NCBI GenBank assembly: GCA_003599485.1
Contig: QZKM01000028.1
Span: forward strand, 1-42,471
DNA length: 42,471 nt
DNA from: Gammaproteobacteria bacterium
Lineage (GTDB): Bacteria > Pseudomonadota > Gammaproteobacteria > SURF-13
Reading direction: 5' to 3'
The notes under the pieces were generated by a model. The model did not search any database. It worked only from the letters and a program-made list of their open reading frames with translations, and had not been told where the DNA came from. Below are positions 27,162 through 36,646 of the stretch, piece by piece (positions within the stretch are counted from its first letter, which is position 1; each line of letters opens with the position of its first letter). Made by a program: the position numbers and the translations under genes.

Positions 27162-27860
27162 TTAAATCAGATCAAACAACAAGACTTCCACCTCCCTGGT
27201 GTGACTGAATCTCAGTTCCGGTTCGGCGGTCAATTTCGCGCCGTCGCCCGCGCTGAGCGGATGGCCGTTCACGTTCAGCGCGCCGCGCGCGACGTGTACA
27301 TAGCCTTGACGGCCGGGGGCGAAGGTATGGCTCAGGGTGTCGTTTGCGCCGAGCAGGGCCGCATAAATCCGGGCGTTCTGGTGGATGGTCACCGAATTGT
27401 CGCGTCCGTCGGGCGAGGCGATGAGGCACAGGCGCGCTTGCCTTTCCTGCTCCGTGTAGTGCTTTTGTTCATAACCCGGCGGCACGCCGGTTTTGTCCGG
27501 CGCAATCCAGATTTGCAGCAGGTGTACGGGCTCGGTCTTGGAAGGGTTGTACTCGCTGTGCGTGACGCCCGTGCCCGCGCTCATGCGCTGCACATCGCCG
27601 GGACGGATCACCGAACCATTACCCAGGCTGTCCTTGTGTTCCAGCGCGCCTTCTAGAATATAGGTGATGATCTCCATGTCGCGGTGGCTGTGCGGCGCGA
27701 AGCCGCGCCCCGGCGCCACCCTATCCTCGTTGATGACGCGCAGGCTGGCAAAGCCCATCTGCTCCGGATCGTAGTAGCCGGCGAAGGAAAACGTGTGCCA
27801 GGTGTCGAGCCAGCCGTGATTAAAATGGCCGCGCTCGCCGGCCTTGCGCAAACTGATCAT
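27162..27860 (-). CDS. Pirin family protein (YhhW type)
   Basis: A 232-residue bicupin beginning MISLRKAGERGHFNHGWLDTWHTFSF-like, typical of YhhW. The metal ligands are in PHSHRDMEIITY (His at about 57 and 59), and GTGVTHSEYN with a further His near 101 and a Glu after it. E. coli YhhW has quercetin 2,3-dioxygenase activity; the physiological role here is not known. First gene of a two-gene unit with the MDR protein. Confidence 0.88.
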   Translation of the reverse strand: MISLRKAGERGHFNHGWLDTWHTFSFAGYYDPEQMGFASLRVINEDRVAPGRGFAPHSHRDMEIITYILEGALEHKDSLGNGSVIRPGDVQRMSAGTGVTHSEYNPSKTEPVHLLQIWIAPDKTGVPPGYEQKHYTEQERQARLCLIASPDGRDNSVTIHQNARIYAALLGANDTLSHTFAPGRQGYVHVARGALNVNGHPLSAGDGAKLTAEPELRFSHTREVEVLLFDLI

Positions 27861-27931
27861 GGCCGTCTCCTGTTATTGCCCCACAGGGAATTATACCGCA
27901 CCTCACGGCGCAGCGCGGGCAAAAGCCCGGT

Positions 27932-29284
27932 TCAGGAATTATGAGCGACCAATGTGGGCCGGGGATAGAGCGTGAGCGTGGCGCCGGCTTGCAGCGGCTT
28001 ATCTTTCAGCAGCTTGAGCAACGCGGCGTTCCAAGCGCGCAAGTCGTTCACGCTCACGCGGAAGCGCGCCGCGATGTCCGTCAGAGTGTCGCCGGCGCGC
28101 ACTGTGTAATAGGCCCGCTGTCCCGTGGGCGCGGCGGTGTCTGCTGTCCGCTGCTGGGCCAGCTTGTTGTTGAAAACCTTCACCTTGTGCACCGGCAGCA
28201 GCAAATGATACGGGCCATGGGGTCCGGTGGCGTCGCGCACATAACCGGGGTTGAGGCGCGAGAGTTCGGCGCGCGACATGCCGGCCAGCCTGGCGGCGGT
28301 GTCCAGGTTGATCTGAGAGCCGAGCTTTACCTGCGTCAGATAGCGCTGATTGGGTATGCTGTTCAGGTTTACGCCAAACAGCTCCGGCGCTGCGATGACG
28401 GCCGTGACGGCGAGCAGCCGCGGCACGTAGGTTTCAGTCTCGCGCGGCAGATCGAGTGACCAGAAGTCCGTGGGTTTGCCCGCCTCAAGGTTACGGGCGA
28501 TGGCGCGCTGCACCATGCCCTCGCCTCCGTTATAGGCCGCAAAGGTGAGCAGCCAGTCACCCCCGAAATCCTTGTTGAGCCTTTCCAGATAATCCAGCGC
28601 GGCCTTGGTGGAGGCCATGATGTCGCGCCGCCCGTCGTACCAGAAGGTTTGCTTGAGACCGAGTTGACGCCCGGTGGCCGGGATAATCTGCCAGATGCCG
28701 GCGGCCTGCTTGGGCGACTCAGCGTGCGGGCTGTACGTGCTTTCCACCACCGGCAGCAGGGCGATCTCGCCCGGCAGACCGCGCTTTTCGACCTCCTGCA
28801 GCACATAGTATAAGAATGGCCGAGCGCGCGCCGTGACCTTGTTCAGATAGTTCTGTTCGCCGGCGTAGCGCTCTATTTCCCTGAACACCCTGGGGTGATC
28901 GCGCCCGGGCAGGCTGAGTCCGCTGCGCAGCCGCGCCCATAGGTCGGCTGGTGATTCTGTGCCATCGCCCGGCTGGTCTTTCGCTTGCGGCGCCAAAGCC
29001 GCAACACCCTCCCTATTCAGGGAGGTGGAAGGTGAAGAGGCGGCGAGGGGAGAGGCGGAAGGGACTACGAGGGAATCGGGAGCAGGTTCGGCGGCGGCCG
29101 CTTGCGGGGGAGGTTTTTTAATCGCCTCCTTTAATGAATTCAATGAGTTATAATCTCCCTCGGACGTGGTTTGGGTGGCCTCCGAAGGGAAGGTTTGCGC
29201 TTGCGCGTAGGCAGAAAACAGCAGCACCCCCAAGCCGAGGAGCCCGCCACTTACTAAGGGTAGTAGGTGCCTGCCGTTTAGCAT
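27932..29284 (-). CDS. mltD: Membrane-bound lytic murein transglycosylase D-like
   Basis: A 450-residue MltD-family lytic transglycosylase that cleaves the peptidoglycan glycan strand to 1,6-anhydro ends. It has a hydrophobic signal segment (residues 8-28, ending AYAQAQ) without a clear lipobox, a low-complexity Ala/Pro/Ser linker (about 55-110), the SLT domain with catalytic Glu in VVESTYSPHAESPKQAAG near residue 180, and one clear C-terminal LysM (YYTVRAGDTLTDIAARF). E. coli MltD has two LysM repeats; a second, degenerate one may lie before it (NLDTAARLAGMSRAELSRLN). It lies downstream of gloB as in E. coli. Confidence 0.92.
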   Translation of the reverse strand: MLNGRHLLPLVSGGLLGLGVLLFSAYAQAQTFPSEATQTTSEGDYNSLNSLKEAIKKPPPQAAAAEPAPDSLVVPSASPLAASSPSTSLNREGVAALAPQAKDQPGDGTESPADLWARLRSGLSLPGRDHPRVFREIERYAGEQNYLNKVTARARPFLYYVLQEVEKRGLPGEIALLPVVESTYSPHAESPKQAAGIWQIIPATGRQLGLKQTFWYDGRRDIMASTKAALDYLERLNKDFGGDWLLTFAAYNGGEGMVQRAIARNLEAGKPTDFWSLDLPRETETYVPRLLAVTAVIAAPELFGVNLNSIPNQRYLTQVKLGSQINLDTAARLAGMSRAELSRLNPGYVRDATGPHGPYHLLLPVHKVKVFNNKLAQQRTADTAAPTGQRAYYTVRAGDTLTDIAARFRVSVNDLRAWNAALLKLLKDKPLQAGATLTLYPRPTLVAHNS

Positions 29285-29328
29285 CTATATATGGTAGTGG
29301 GAACAGGGTTGGAGGTCAACCCAAGAAT

Positions 29329-30111
29329 TCAGGCTCTGGCATCCAGCTCGTTTTTCCATTGCCGGACCACTGCAAATACTTGATCTGGCCTGGAAAGCCG
29401 GCGACCGGCGTATTTTTCAGCCGCGTCAATGACTTGCTGGATATGACAGCGTAAAAAGGGGTTGGTTCGGCGTTCCTCCTCCAATGTAGAGGGCACGGTG
29501 GGCAGTCCTTGTGCGCGCAAGCGGCGGGCGGCCGCGATGCGCGCGTGCAAATCGGGGTTGTCAGGCTCGACGTGCAGGGCAAAGCCCAGGTTTTCCAGGG
29601 TATATTCATGGCCGCAGTAGACTTGCGTCTCTCCAGGCAGGGCCGCGAGGCGGGTCAACGAGGCATGCATCTGCGCGGCCGTGCCCTCAAACAGGTAACC
29701 GCAGCCGCCGGTGAACAGGGTGTCGCCGCAGAACAGCATGCCTGCGCCTGCGTAAGAAAGAGGCGCGCGGGTGTGGCCGGGCAACTCCATTACCTGTAGA
29801 GTGAGTCCTATTTCAGGGAGGGTGACGCGCGCACCTTCGCCCAGCGGATGAGTCAAACCGGGAATGGTCTCGTGCACCGGGCCGTAGACCGGCACATCAT
29901 AATAGTCGAGCAATTCGCGCACCCCGCCCGCGTGATCGCGGTGATGATGGGTGATGAGGATGACGCAAGGCTCCAGTCCGTGCGCGGCGCAATAACCCAG
30001 CAGCGGGCGCGCATCCCCGGGATCCACCGCCGCCACCTTGGGAGTGCCAGTGCGGCCGATGAGCCAGATATAATTGTCTTTGAAGGCGGTAACGGGGTGG
30101 ACACGGAGCAT
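29329..30111 (-). CDS. gloB: Hydroxyacylglutathione hydrolase (glyoxalase II)
   Basis: A 260-residue metallo-beta-lactamase-fold enzyme that hydrolyses S-lactoylglutathione in methylglyoxal detoxification. The binuclear metal motif THHHRDH is at residues 54-60, the second-metal region GHTRAPLSY near 132, and GDTLFTGGCGYLFEG near 152. The C-terminal glutathione-binding HxRxxKNxF-like part (RRTNPFLRC) is present. Length is typical. Divergent from the methyltransferase gene. Confidence 0.95.
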   Translation of the reverse strand: MLRVHPVTAFKDNYIWLIGRTGTPKVAAVDPGDARPLLGYCAAHGLEPCVILITHHHRDHAGGVRELLDYYDVPVYGPVHETIPGLTHPLGEGARVTLPEIGLTLQVMELPGHTRAPLSYAGAGMLFCGDTLFTGGCGYLFEGTAAQMHASLTRLAALPGETQVYCGHEYTLENLGFALHVEPDNPDLHARIAAARRLRAQGLPTVPSTLEEERRTNPFLRCHIQQVIDAAEKYAGRRLSRPDQVFAVVRQWKNELDARA

Positions 30112-30144
30112 GACCTCAGCAACTTAACATGATTCAAGCCGGTT

Positions 30145-30918
30145 ATGAAACCTGTGCATAAATGCGGTTCTACCGCCCAGGCGCGACGCAGCCAGCGCGC
30201 CTGGCACAGCCTGCCACTGGGGCGGCGCCTGCTTGCGGAGGAATGCGCACAGCTGGAGCGCGCGCTGCCGGATCTGTTTGGCTATCACCTGCTGCAGCTC
30301 GGCCACCCCGCCGGCGCTGATCTCACCGGCGCAAGCCGCGTCAGGCACCGGATGGTGATGGAGAGCGAGCCGGGCGGCGTGGGGCGCCATTATCAGGTTG
30401 GGCTGATCGGCGCGGCGCAGGCGCTGCCGGTTGCCGCCGACAGCGTGGACGTGGTGATTCTGCCGCACAGCCTGGAGTTTGAGGACGAGCCGCACCAGGT
30501 GCTGCGCGAGGCGGAACGGGTGCTGATCCCGGAAGGACATCTTGTGGTGCTGGGCTTTAACCCGTGGAGCCTGTGGGGTTTATGGCGTATTGTGCTGCGG
30601 CTGCGCGGGCGGCCGCCGTGGCGCGGGCGGTTCCTGAGCACGGTGCGCCTGAAAGATTGGCTGGCGCTGCTCGGTTTTGATACGCTGGGGGTGCGTTATT
30701 ATTTTTTCCGCCCGCCGTTACAGAGCGAGACCGTGATGCAAAAACTGAATTTTCTGGAACGCCTGGGCAAGCGCTACTGGCCGCACTTTGCCGGCGGCTA
30801 CCTGCTGCTGGCCAAAAAGCGCGTGGCCACGCTCACCCCCATCAAGCCGCGCTGGAGCGCGCAGCGGCTGGTGCGCGCGGGGGCGGCAGAGCCTACCGCC
30901 CGGGTCGGACATGAATGA
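30145..30918 (+). CDS. yafS: YafS-like class I SAM-dependent methyltransferase
   Basis: A 257-residue protein with a methyltransferase type-11-like core. The acidic strand is [29 protein letters not shown] (about 91-119) and the following strand [18 protein letters not shown]. The glycine-rich SAM loop at the N-terminal side is not well conserved. Position between gloB and rnhA is the same as yafS in E. coli. Substrate is unknown. Its final 8 nt overlap rnhA. Confidence 0.85.
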   Translation: MKPVHKCGSTAQARRSQRAWHSLPLGRRLLAEECAQLERALPDLFGYHLLQLGHPAGADLTGASRVRHRMVMESEPGGVGRHYQVGLIGAAQALPVAADSVDVVILPHSLEFEDEPHQVLREAERVLIPEGHLVVLGFNPWSLWGLWRIVLRLRGRPPWRGRFLSTVRLKDWLALLGFDTLGVRYYFFRPPLQSETVMQKLNFLERLGKRYWPHFAGGYLLLAKKRVATLTPIKPRWSAQRLVRAGAAEPTARVGHE

Positions 30919-31366
30919 TGTGGTGGAGGTTTATACCGACGGCGCCTGCCGCGGCAATCCCGGCCCCGGCGGATGGGGCGTGCTGCTGCGCTATCAGGGA
31001 CATGAGAAAACCCTGCGCGGCGCGGAAGAACTCACCACCAACAATCGCATGGAGATGACGGCGGTGATCAAGGCGCTGGAATCGCTGAAACGGCCATGCA
31101 CGGTGCGCGTGACCACCGACTCGCAATACGTGAAGCACGGCATCACCGAGTGGCTGCCGCAGTGGAAGCGTCGCGGCTGGAAGACGGCGGATAAAAAGCC
31201 GGTGAAAAATGTGGAACTGTGGCAGGCGCTGGAACGTGCCGCGGCGCGCCATAAGGTAAGCTGGCACTGGGTGCGCGGGCATCAAGGCCACCCGGAGAAC
31301 GAGCAGGCGGACCGGCTGGCCAATCAGGCAATAAATGAAATGCTGGAAATGACAGGGAGCCCCTGA
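30911..31366 (+). CDS. rnhA: Ribonuclease HI
   Basis: A 151-residue RNase HI that degrades the RNA strand of RNA-DNA hybrids. Catalytic acidic residues are visible in [16 protein letters not shown] (first Asp), NNRMEMTAV (Glu), [11 protein letters not shown] (Asp) and NEQADRLAN (Asp). Start at 30911 overlaps the upstream gene by 8 nt. The last codons and the TGA stop lie inside the first palindrome of hairpin element C, so insertion of the element may have replaced the original 3' end. Confidence 0.96.
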   Translation: MNDVVEVYTDGACRGNPGPGGWGVLLRYQGHEKTLRGAEELTTNNRMEMTAVIKALESLKRPCTVRVTTDSQYVKHGITEWLPQWKRRGWKTADKKPVKNVELWQALERAAARHKVSWHWVRGHQGHPENEQADRLANQAINEMLEMTGSP

Positions 31367-31498
31367 TTTAATCAGAGGCTCCGCGGCACAGTGACGTGCC
31401 GCCATTTTTCAATCACGCATTGTGATTGAAAAATGAAGAAAAGCAAAAATTGCATTTTTGATTTTCGTCTCTGAAAAATTCAGGGATGAATTTTTCAG
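31357..31498. repeat. Composite hairpin element, copy C (forward)
   Basis: Five successive inverted repeats: GAGCCCCTGA/TCAGAGGCTC (31357-31381, module D, one mismatch); GCGGCAC/GTGCCGC (31383-31402, module C); CATTTTTCAATCAC/GTGATTGAAAAATG (31403-31435, module B); AAAAGCAAAAAT/ATTTTTGATTTT (31439-31465, module A, one mismatch); CTGAAAAATTCA/TGAATTTTTCAG (31471-31498). It fills the gap between rnhA and dnaQ. Confidence 0.85.
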
Positions 31499-31519
31499 AA
31501 CTTTTATAGGAGTGCCGTG

Positions 31520-32242
31520 ATGCGCCAAATCGTACTGGATACCGAAACCACCGGCCTGGAGGTGAGCGAAGGCCATCGCATCATCGAAATCGGCTGCGTG
31601 GAACTGGTGAACCGGCGCAAGACCGGAAACTCGTTCCATTACTACGTGCAGCCAGAGCGCCCGGTGGACCCCGGCGCATTTCAGGTGCACGGCATCAGCG
31701 ACGAGATGCTGGCCGGCAAGCCGAAGTTCGCCGACATCGCGCGGGAGTTTCTGGAGTTCGTGCGCGGCGCGGAACTGGTGATCCACAACGCGCCGTTCGA
31801 CGTCGGATTTCTCAATCAGGAATTGAGCCTGCTGGGCGAGGACAAGGGCAAGATCACGGACCATTGCAGCGTGACCTGCACCCTGGAGATGGCGCGCCGT
31901 CTGCATCCGGGTTTGAAAAACAATCTGGACGAACTGTGCAAGCGTTATCATGTGGACAACTCGCAGCGCAAACTGCACGGCGCGCAGACCGACGCCGAGA
32001 TCCTGGCCGAGGTGTACCTTGCCATGACCGGCGGGCAGGTGAGCCTGTTGAGCGACGCCGCCACCCCCGGCGCAAAGGCGCCGCCGATCAGGCGCGTGAA
32101 TGAAAACCGCAAACCGCTGCCGGTGATTGCGCCGGACGCCGAGGAACTGGCCGCGCATCAGGCGCAGCTTGCATTGCTGGACAAAGCCAGCGGCGGCAAC
32201 TGTTTGTGGAAAAAACTGGAACCGGATCAATTACTGCAATAA
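31520..32242 (+). CDS. dnaQ: DNA polymerase III epsilon subunit (proofreading exonuclease)
   Basis: A 240-residue DEDDh 3'-5' exonuclease. ExoI motif is VLDTETTG at residues 5-12, ExoII is HNAPFDVGFL near 94, and ExoIII is HGAQTDAEIL near 156. The C-terminal part (from about 185) would bind the alpha subunit. I chose the ATG at 31520, seven bases after AGGAG; a GTG one codon earlier is possible. In E. coli dnaQ and rnhA are divergent; here they run in the same direction with element C between. Confidence 0.95.
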   Translation: MRQIVLDTETTGLEVSEGHRIIEIGCVELVNRRKTGNSFHYYVQPERPVDPGAFQVHGISDEMLAGKPKFADIAREFLEFVRGAELVIHNAPFDVGFLNQELSLLGEDKGKITDHCSVTCTLEMARRLHPGLKNNLDELCKRYHVDNSQRKLHGAQTDAEILAEVYLAMTGGQVSLLSDAATPGAKAPPIRRVNENRKPLPVIAPDAEELAAHQAQLALLDKASGGNCLWKKLEPDQLLQ

Positions 32243-32277
32243 CCCTCATCACCTAATCTTCGTCACCAGGAGCAAGG

Positions 32278-33951
32278 ATGTCTGACAATCGCAGAAGCAA
32301 GACCGTCACCCAGGGCGTGCAGCGTTCGCCCAACCGCGCCATGCTGCGCGCCGTGGGATTCGGCGACCAGGATTTTGAAAAACCCGTCGTGGGCGTGGCC
32401 AACGCGCACAGCACCATCACGCCGTGCAACCTGGGGCTGGGCGCGCTCGCCGCGCGCGCCGAGGCCGCGCTGAAAAAGGCCGGCGCCATGCCGCAGGTGT
32501 TCGGCACCATCACCATCTCGGACGGCATCTCGATGGGCACCGAGGGCATGAAATACTCCCTGGTGTCGCGCGAGGTGATCGCCGACTCCATCGAAACGGT
32601 GTGCAACGGCCAGAGCATGGACGGCGTGATCGCCATCGGCGGCTGCGACAAAAACATGCCGGGCGCGATGATCGCCATGGCCCGCTTGAATATCCCCGCC
32701 ATTTTCGTTTATGGCGGCACCATCAAGCCCGGCCATTATAAAGACCGCGACCTCACCATCGTGAGCGCGTTCGAGGCGGTGGGGCAATACACCGCGCATA
32801 AAATAGATGAAAAGGAATTGCTGGAGATCGAGCGCCGCGCCTGTCCCGGCGCGGGCTCCTGCGGCGGCATGTACACCGCCAACACCATGTCCTCCATCTT
32901 CGAGGCCATGGGCATGAGCCTGCCGTATTCCTCCACCATGGCCGCGGAAGACGAGGAAAAGGCCGAAAGCACGGCGCGCTCCGCGGAAGCTCTGGTCAAC
33001 GCGATCAAAAAACAAATCCTGCCGCGCCAGATACTCACGCGCAAGGCGTTCGAAAACGCGATTGCGGTGACCATGGCGGTGGGCGGCTCCACCAACGCCG
33101 TGCTGCACCTGCTCGCCATCGCACACGCCGCGCAGGCGCCCCTGGTCATTGATGATATCGAAATGATGCGCGCGCGCGTGCCGGTGCTGTGCGACCTCAA
33201 ACCCTCCGGGCGTTATGTCGCCACCGATTTGCATAAAGCGGGCGGCATCCCGCAGGTGATGAAGATGCTGCTCGCGCACGGGCTGTTGCACGGCGACGCG
33301 CTCACCATCAGCGGCCGGACTATCGCCGAAGTGCTCAAGGACGTGCCTGATGAGCCGCGTAAAAATCAGGACGTGATCCGCCCCTGGAGCAATCCCGTTT
33401 ACACGCAGGGGCATCTCGCCATCCTGAAGGGCAATCTCGCCCCGGAAGGCGCGGTGGCCAAGATCACCGGCATCAAGATGCACACGATCACCGGACCGGC
33501 GCGCGTGTTCGACTCCGAAGAGGCGTGCATGGAGGCCATCCTGGCGCAGAAAATCAAGGTGGGTGACGTGGTGGTGATCCGCTACGAAGGCCCCAGGGGC
33601 GGCCCCGGCATGCGCGAGATGCTGTCGCCCACCTCCGCCATCATCGGCGAGGGCCTGGGCGACAGCGTGGGCCTCATTACCGACGGCCGCTTCTCCGGCG
33701 GCACCTACGGCATGGTGGTGGGCCACGTCGCGCCCGAAGCCGCAGCGGGAGGCAACATTGCGCTGGTGCAGGAGGGCGACTCCATCACCATAGACGCCGA
33801 TGCGCGTCTGCTGCAACTCAACGTGTCCGACGCCGAACTCGCACGCCGCCGCGCCGCATGGAAACCGCCCGCTCCGCGTTACACGCGCGGCGTGCTGGCG
33901 AAATACGCCAAGCAGGTATCAAGCAGCAGCCTGGGGGCAGTGACGGATTGA
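32278..33951 (+). CDS. ilvD: Dihydroxy-acid dehydratase
   Basis: A 557-residue IlvD of branched-chain amino acid synthesis, dehydrating 2,3-dihydroxy-3-methylbutanoate or its pentanoate homologue. The iron-sulfur cysteines are in the [16 protein letters not shown] and [16 protein letters not shown] segments. The C-terminal [19 protein letters not shown] motif is typical. The ribosome site CCAGGAG precedes the ATG by 7 nt. It is a complete single gene, 35 nt after dnaQ. Confidence 0.97.
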   Translation: MSDNRRSKTVTQGVQRSPNRAMLRAVGFGDQDFEKPVVGVANAHSTITPCNLGLGALAARAEAALKKAGAMPQVFGTITISDGISMGTEGMKYSLVSREVIADSIETVCNGQSMDGVIAIGGCDKNMPGAMIAMARLNIPAIFVYGGTIKPGHYKDRDLTIVSAFEAVGQYTAHKIDEKELLEIERRACPGAGSCGGMYTANTMSSIFEAMGMSLPYSSTMAAEDEEKAESTARSAEALVNAIKKQILPRQILTRKAFENAIAVTMAVGGSTNAVLHLLAIAHAAQAPLVIDDIEMMRARVPVLCDLKPSGRYVATDLHKAGGIPQVMKMLLAHGLLHGDALTISGRTIAEVLKDVPDEPRKNQDVIRPWSNPVYTQGHLAILKGNLAPEGAVAKITGIKMHTITGPARVFDSEEACMEAILAQKIKVGDVVVIRYEGPRGGPGMREMLSPTSAIIGEGLGDSVGLITDGRFSGGTYGMVVGHVAPEAAAGGNIALVQEGDSITIDADARLLQLNVSDAELARRRAAWKPPAPRYTRGVLAKYAKQVSSSSLGAVTD

Positions 33952-33995
33952 ATTGCCGGGTTTAGATCACGGCAGGCGCTTTAGCGCTTGATGTT

Positions 33996-34010
33996 TAACG
34001 CATTGCGTTA
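33996..34010 (+). promoter_or_regulatory. Palindromic operator at higBA promoter
   Basis: TAACGCA-T-TGCGTTA is a perfect 7-bp inverted repeat with a one-base centre. It overlaps the start of a TATAAA -10-like box (34009-34014), 12 nt before the higB ATG. The position suits an autoregulatory site for the HigA antitoxin. Confidence 0.5.
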
Positions 34011-34021
34011 TAAACTACAAT

Positions 34022-34303
34022 ATGATAAAAAGCTTCAAGTGCAAGGAAACGGAAAAGATATTTAATCGCCAATTTTCGAGGAAACTACCGCATGACATTC
34101 AACATTTGGCGCTGCGTAAGCTCAGGATGTTGAATCGCGCAGTTACATTGAATGATCTGCGTATTCCGCCCGCCAATCGCCTGGAGGCATTGAGAGGAAA
34201 CCGGAAGGGGCAGCACAGTATCCGCATCAACGATCAGTGGCGCATATGTTTTTTCTGGAAAAGTAATGCATGCTACGACGTTGAGATTGTTGACTATCAC
34301 TGA
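34022..34303 (+). CDS. higB: HigB family toxin (RelE superfamily)
   Basis: A 93-residue RelE/HigB-type ribosome-dependent mRNA endonuclease. The family motifs are LRKLRMLNRA, LRIPPANRLEALRGNRKGQ and the C-terminal RINDQWRICFFW with a final EIVDYH. Toxin precedes antitoxin, the usual HigBA order. AT-richer upstream region with a palindromic operator fits autoregulation. Confidence 0.92.
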   Translation: MIKSFKCKETEKIFNRQFSRKLPHDIQHLALRKLRMLNRAVTLNDLRIPPANRLEALRGNRKGQHSIRINDQWRICFFWKSNACYDVEIVDYH

Positions 34304-34312
34304 GATTCGCGC

Positions 34313-34612
34313 ATGAAAGCAAAAAAGCTCAGCCCTGTTCATCCCGGTGAAGTGCTGCTGGAGGAGTTTTTGCTGCCCCTTGGTCTCAGCCAGAACCGGC
34401 TGGCGCTTGATATCGGGGTTCCGGCGCGCCGCATCAACGAAATTGTGCACGAGAAGCGCGCGGTAACGGCCGATACGGCATTGCGCCTCGCGCGATATTT
34501 CAATATGTCCGCTCAATTCTGGAGCGGCTTGCAGATGGACTATGATCTTGACATGGCTGAGGATCGTCTGGCGAGCCGGTTGGATCGGGAAGTACGGCCG
34601 CGCGCGGCCTGA
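34313..34612 (+). CDS. higA: HigA family antitoxin (XRE-type)
   Basis: A 99-residue antitoxin. The start HPGEVLLEEFLLPLGLSQNR is typical of HigA/VapI and leads into a helix-turn-helix (LALDIGVPARRINEIVHEKR, about 30-50). It binds HigB and represses the operon. Starts 9 nt after higB with no strong ribosome site, so translation is probably coupled. Confidence 0.93.
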   Translation: MKAKKLSPVHPGEVLLEEFLLPLGLSQNRLALDIGVPARRINEIVHEKRAVTADTALRLARYFNMSAQFWSGLQMDYDLDMAEDRLASRLDREVRPRAA

Positions 34613-34646
34613 TGGCGCCGCAATCCTTACGGAAGGAGATTTCGCG

Positions 34647-35045
<399 letters not shown>

Positions 35046-35091
35046 TCTTGCGGGGGCTGGCGGGTATAATAAGGCCCTCATCGAGAGCCCC

Positions 35092-36414
35092 ATGCCGGAA
35101 AAGAACAACAACGCCGCGTTTGTAAACTGGTTCCGCCATGCCGCGCCTTATATCAAGGCGCATCGCGGGCGCACGTTTGTCATCGCCTTCGGCGGCGAAT
35201 TCGTCGCCGATGCGCGCTTTCCCCATTTCATCCACGATGTCGCGCTGCTTAATACTTTGGGCGTGCGGCTGGTGCTGGTGCACGGCGCCCGCCCGCAGAT
35301 TGAACAATGCTTGCGTGAACGCGGCGTTAAAGCCCGCTATCACAACGGCCTGCGCGTAACGGACAGCGCTTCGCTCGCCTGCGTGAAACAGGCGGCGGGC
35401 GCGCTGCGGGTGGAGATCGAGGCCCTGCTCTCGATGGGCGTGGCCAATTCTCCCATGGCGGGCGCGCGTATCCGCGCCGCCTCAGGCAACTTCATCACCG
35501 CGCGCCCGCTCGGCGTGCGCGGCGGCGTGGATTTCGAGCACACCGGCGAGGTGCGGCGCGTGGACGCGCAGGCCTTGCAAAAGGCGCTGGACGACAACGC
35601 CGTGGTGTTGATTTCGCCCCTCGGCTATTCGCCCACCGGCGAGGTGTTCAACTTGAGCGCGGAAGACGTCGCCACCGCCGTGGCGGTGGAATTGCGCGCC
35701 GACAAACTGTTATGCCTGACGGAAGGACCAGGCTTGGTGGACGGGAAAAAGCGCTTGGTGCGCCAAGTGACGCTCAATGAGGCGCAAAAGCTGTTGTCCG
35801 GCAAGTGCGCGCTTGACGCCGGTATGAAGCGTCACCTTGCCTGCGCCGTGCAGGCGTGCCGCAACGGCGTGCGGCGCGCGCATCTCATCAGCCGCCGCGC
35901 CGACGGCGCACTGCTGCTGGAATTATTCACGCGCGACGGCATCGGCACGCTCATCGCGGGCGACGCCTACGAAGACACGCGCGCCGCGACGATAGAAGAC
36001 GTCGGCGGCATACTGGAGCTTATCGCGCCGCTGGAACAAGAGGGCGTGCTGGTGCGCCGCTCGCGCGAGCGGCTGGAAACCGAGATCGGCCATTTCACCG
36101 TCATGGAACGTGACGGCGCGGTGATCGCCTGCGCCGCGCTCTATCCCTACGCCAGGGAACACGTTGGAGAACTCGCCTGCCTGGCCGTGCACCCGGATTA
36201 CCGCGACGCCGGACGCGGCGAGGCGCTGCTGGAGCAAGTCGAACGCAAGGCCAGGCAGCAGAAAATCAAACGCCTGTTCGTGCTCACCACCCACGCGCCG
36301 CACTGGTTCGCTGAGCGCGGCTTCCACCCAGGCAGCCTGCAAGATCTGCCGGTGGATCGCCAGCAGCTTTACAACTACCAGCGCAACTCGAAGGTGTTTG
36401 TGAAAAAAATATGA
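35092..36414 (+). CDS. argA: N-acetylglutamate synthase (classical ArgA)
   Basis: A 440-residue ArgA with an N-terminal amino-acid-kinase-like domain (about 1-290; FVIAFGGEFVAD and VLVHGARPQIEQ), which binds arginine for feedback inhibition, and a C-terminal GNAT acetyltransferase domain (about 295-440; ELACLAVHPDYRDAGRGEALL). It makes N-acetylglutamate from glutamate and acetyl-CoA, the first step of arginine synthesis. The final nt touches the tRNA-Ser gene on the opposite strand. Confidence 0.96.
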   Translation: MPEKNNNAAFVNWFRHAAPYIKAHRGRTFVIAFGGEFVADARFPHFIHDVALLNTLGVRLVLVHGARPQIEQCLRERGVKARYHNGLRVTDSASLACVKQAAGALRVEIEALLSMGVANSPMAGARIRAASGNFITARPLGVRGGVDFEHTGEVRRVDAQALQKALDDNAVVLISPLGYSPTGEVFNLSAEDVATAVAVELRADKLLCLTEGPGLVDGKKRLVRQVTLNEAQKLLSGKCALDAGMKRHLACAVQACRNGVRRAHLISRRADGALLLELFTRDGIGTLIAGDAYEDTRAATIEDVGGILELIAPLEQEGVLVRRSRERLETEIGHFTVMERDGAVIACAALYPYAREHVGELACLAVHPDYRDAGRGEALLEQVERKARQQKIKRLFVLTTHAPHWFAERGFHPGSLQDLPVDRQQLYNYQRNSKVFVKKI

Positions 36415-36504
36415 TGGCGGAGGCGGTGAGATTCGAACTCACGAAGGGCGTAAGCCCTTGCTGGTTTTCAAGACCAGTGCCTTAAACCGCTCGGCCACGC
36501 CTCC
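36415..36504 (-). tRNA. tRNA-Ser (anticodon UGA)
   Basis: A 90-nt tRNA with a long variable arm, as expected for serine. The acceptor stem pairs GGAGGCG with CGCCTCC, followed by discriminator G and an encoded CCA. The anticodon stem is CTGGT/ACCAG with loop CTTGAAA, giving anticodon TGA, which reads UCN codons (mainly UCA). The T arm has GTTCGAATC. A T-rich run follows the 3' end on the minus strand. Confidence 0.97.
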
Positions 36505-36512
36505 CGGCAGGC

Positions 36513-36518
36513 AGGATA
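36513..36518 (-). promoter_or_regulatory. Possible -10 box of tRNA-Ser gene
   Basis: TATCCT on the minus strand lies 8 nt before the mature tRNA 5' end. A -35 box is not convincing (TGGCGA at 17-nt spacing). The rest of the roughly 140-bp gap to the BI-1 gene shows nothing else I can name. Confidence 0.35.
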
Positions 36519-36646
36519 CCGAAAACCGCCCGCTATCGCCAGCTATTGATCTTTGCGCAAAGTTACGTATGCTATGAACCTGAGCCGTTTCGGCTGGTCC
36601 AAACATACTGGTAAATAACCCTTTGAAATTCAGGAGTTCAGCAGCC

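Noticed and set aside
31367-31519. Riboswitch or attenuator controlling dnaQ
   Set aside because: The hairpins are shared with two unrelated intergenic regions, so they belong to the repeat family and not to a dnaQ-specific leader.
32263-33816. A 517-codon open frame on the minus strand opposite ilvD
   Set aside because: It mirrors the ilvD codon pattern in GC-rich DNA and its protein is a low-sense His/Ala/Gly-rich string; ilvD is certain.
36415-36504. tRNA-Ser as an integration site for a mobile element
   Set aside because: There is no integrase and no repeated tRNA 3' end nearby; flanking genes are ordinary.
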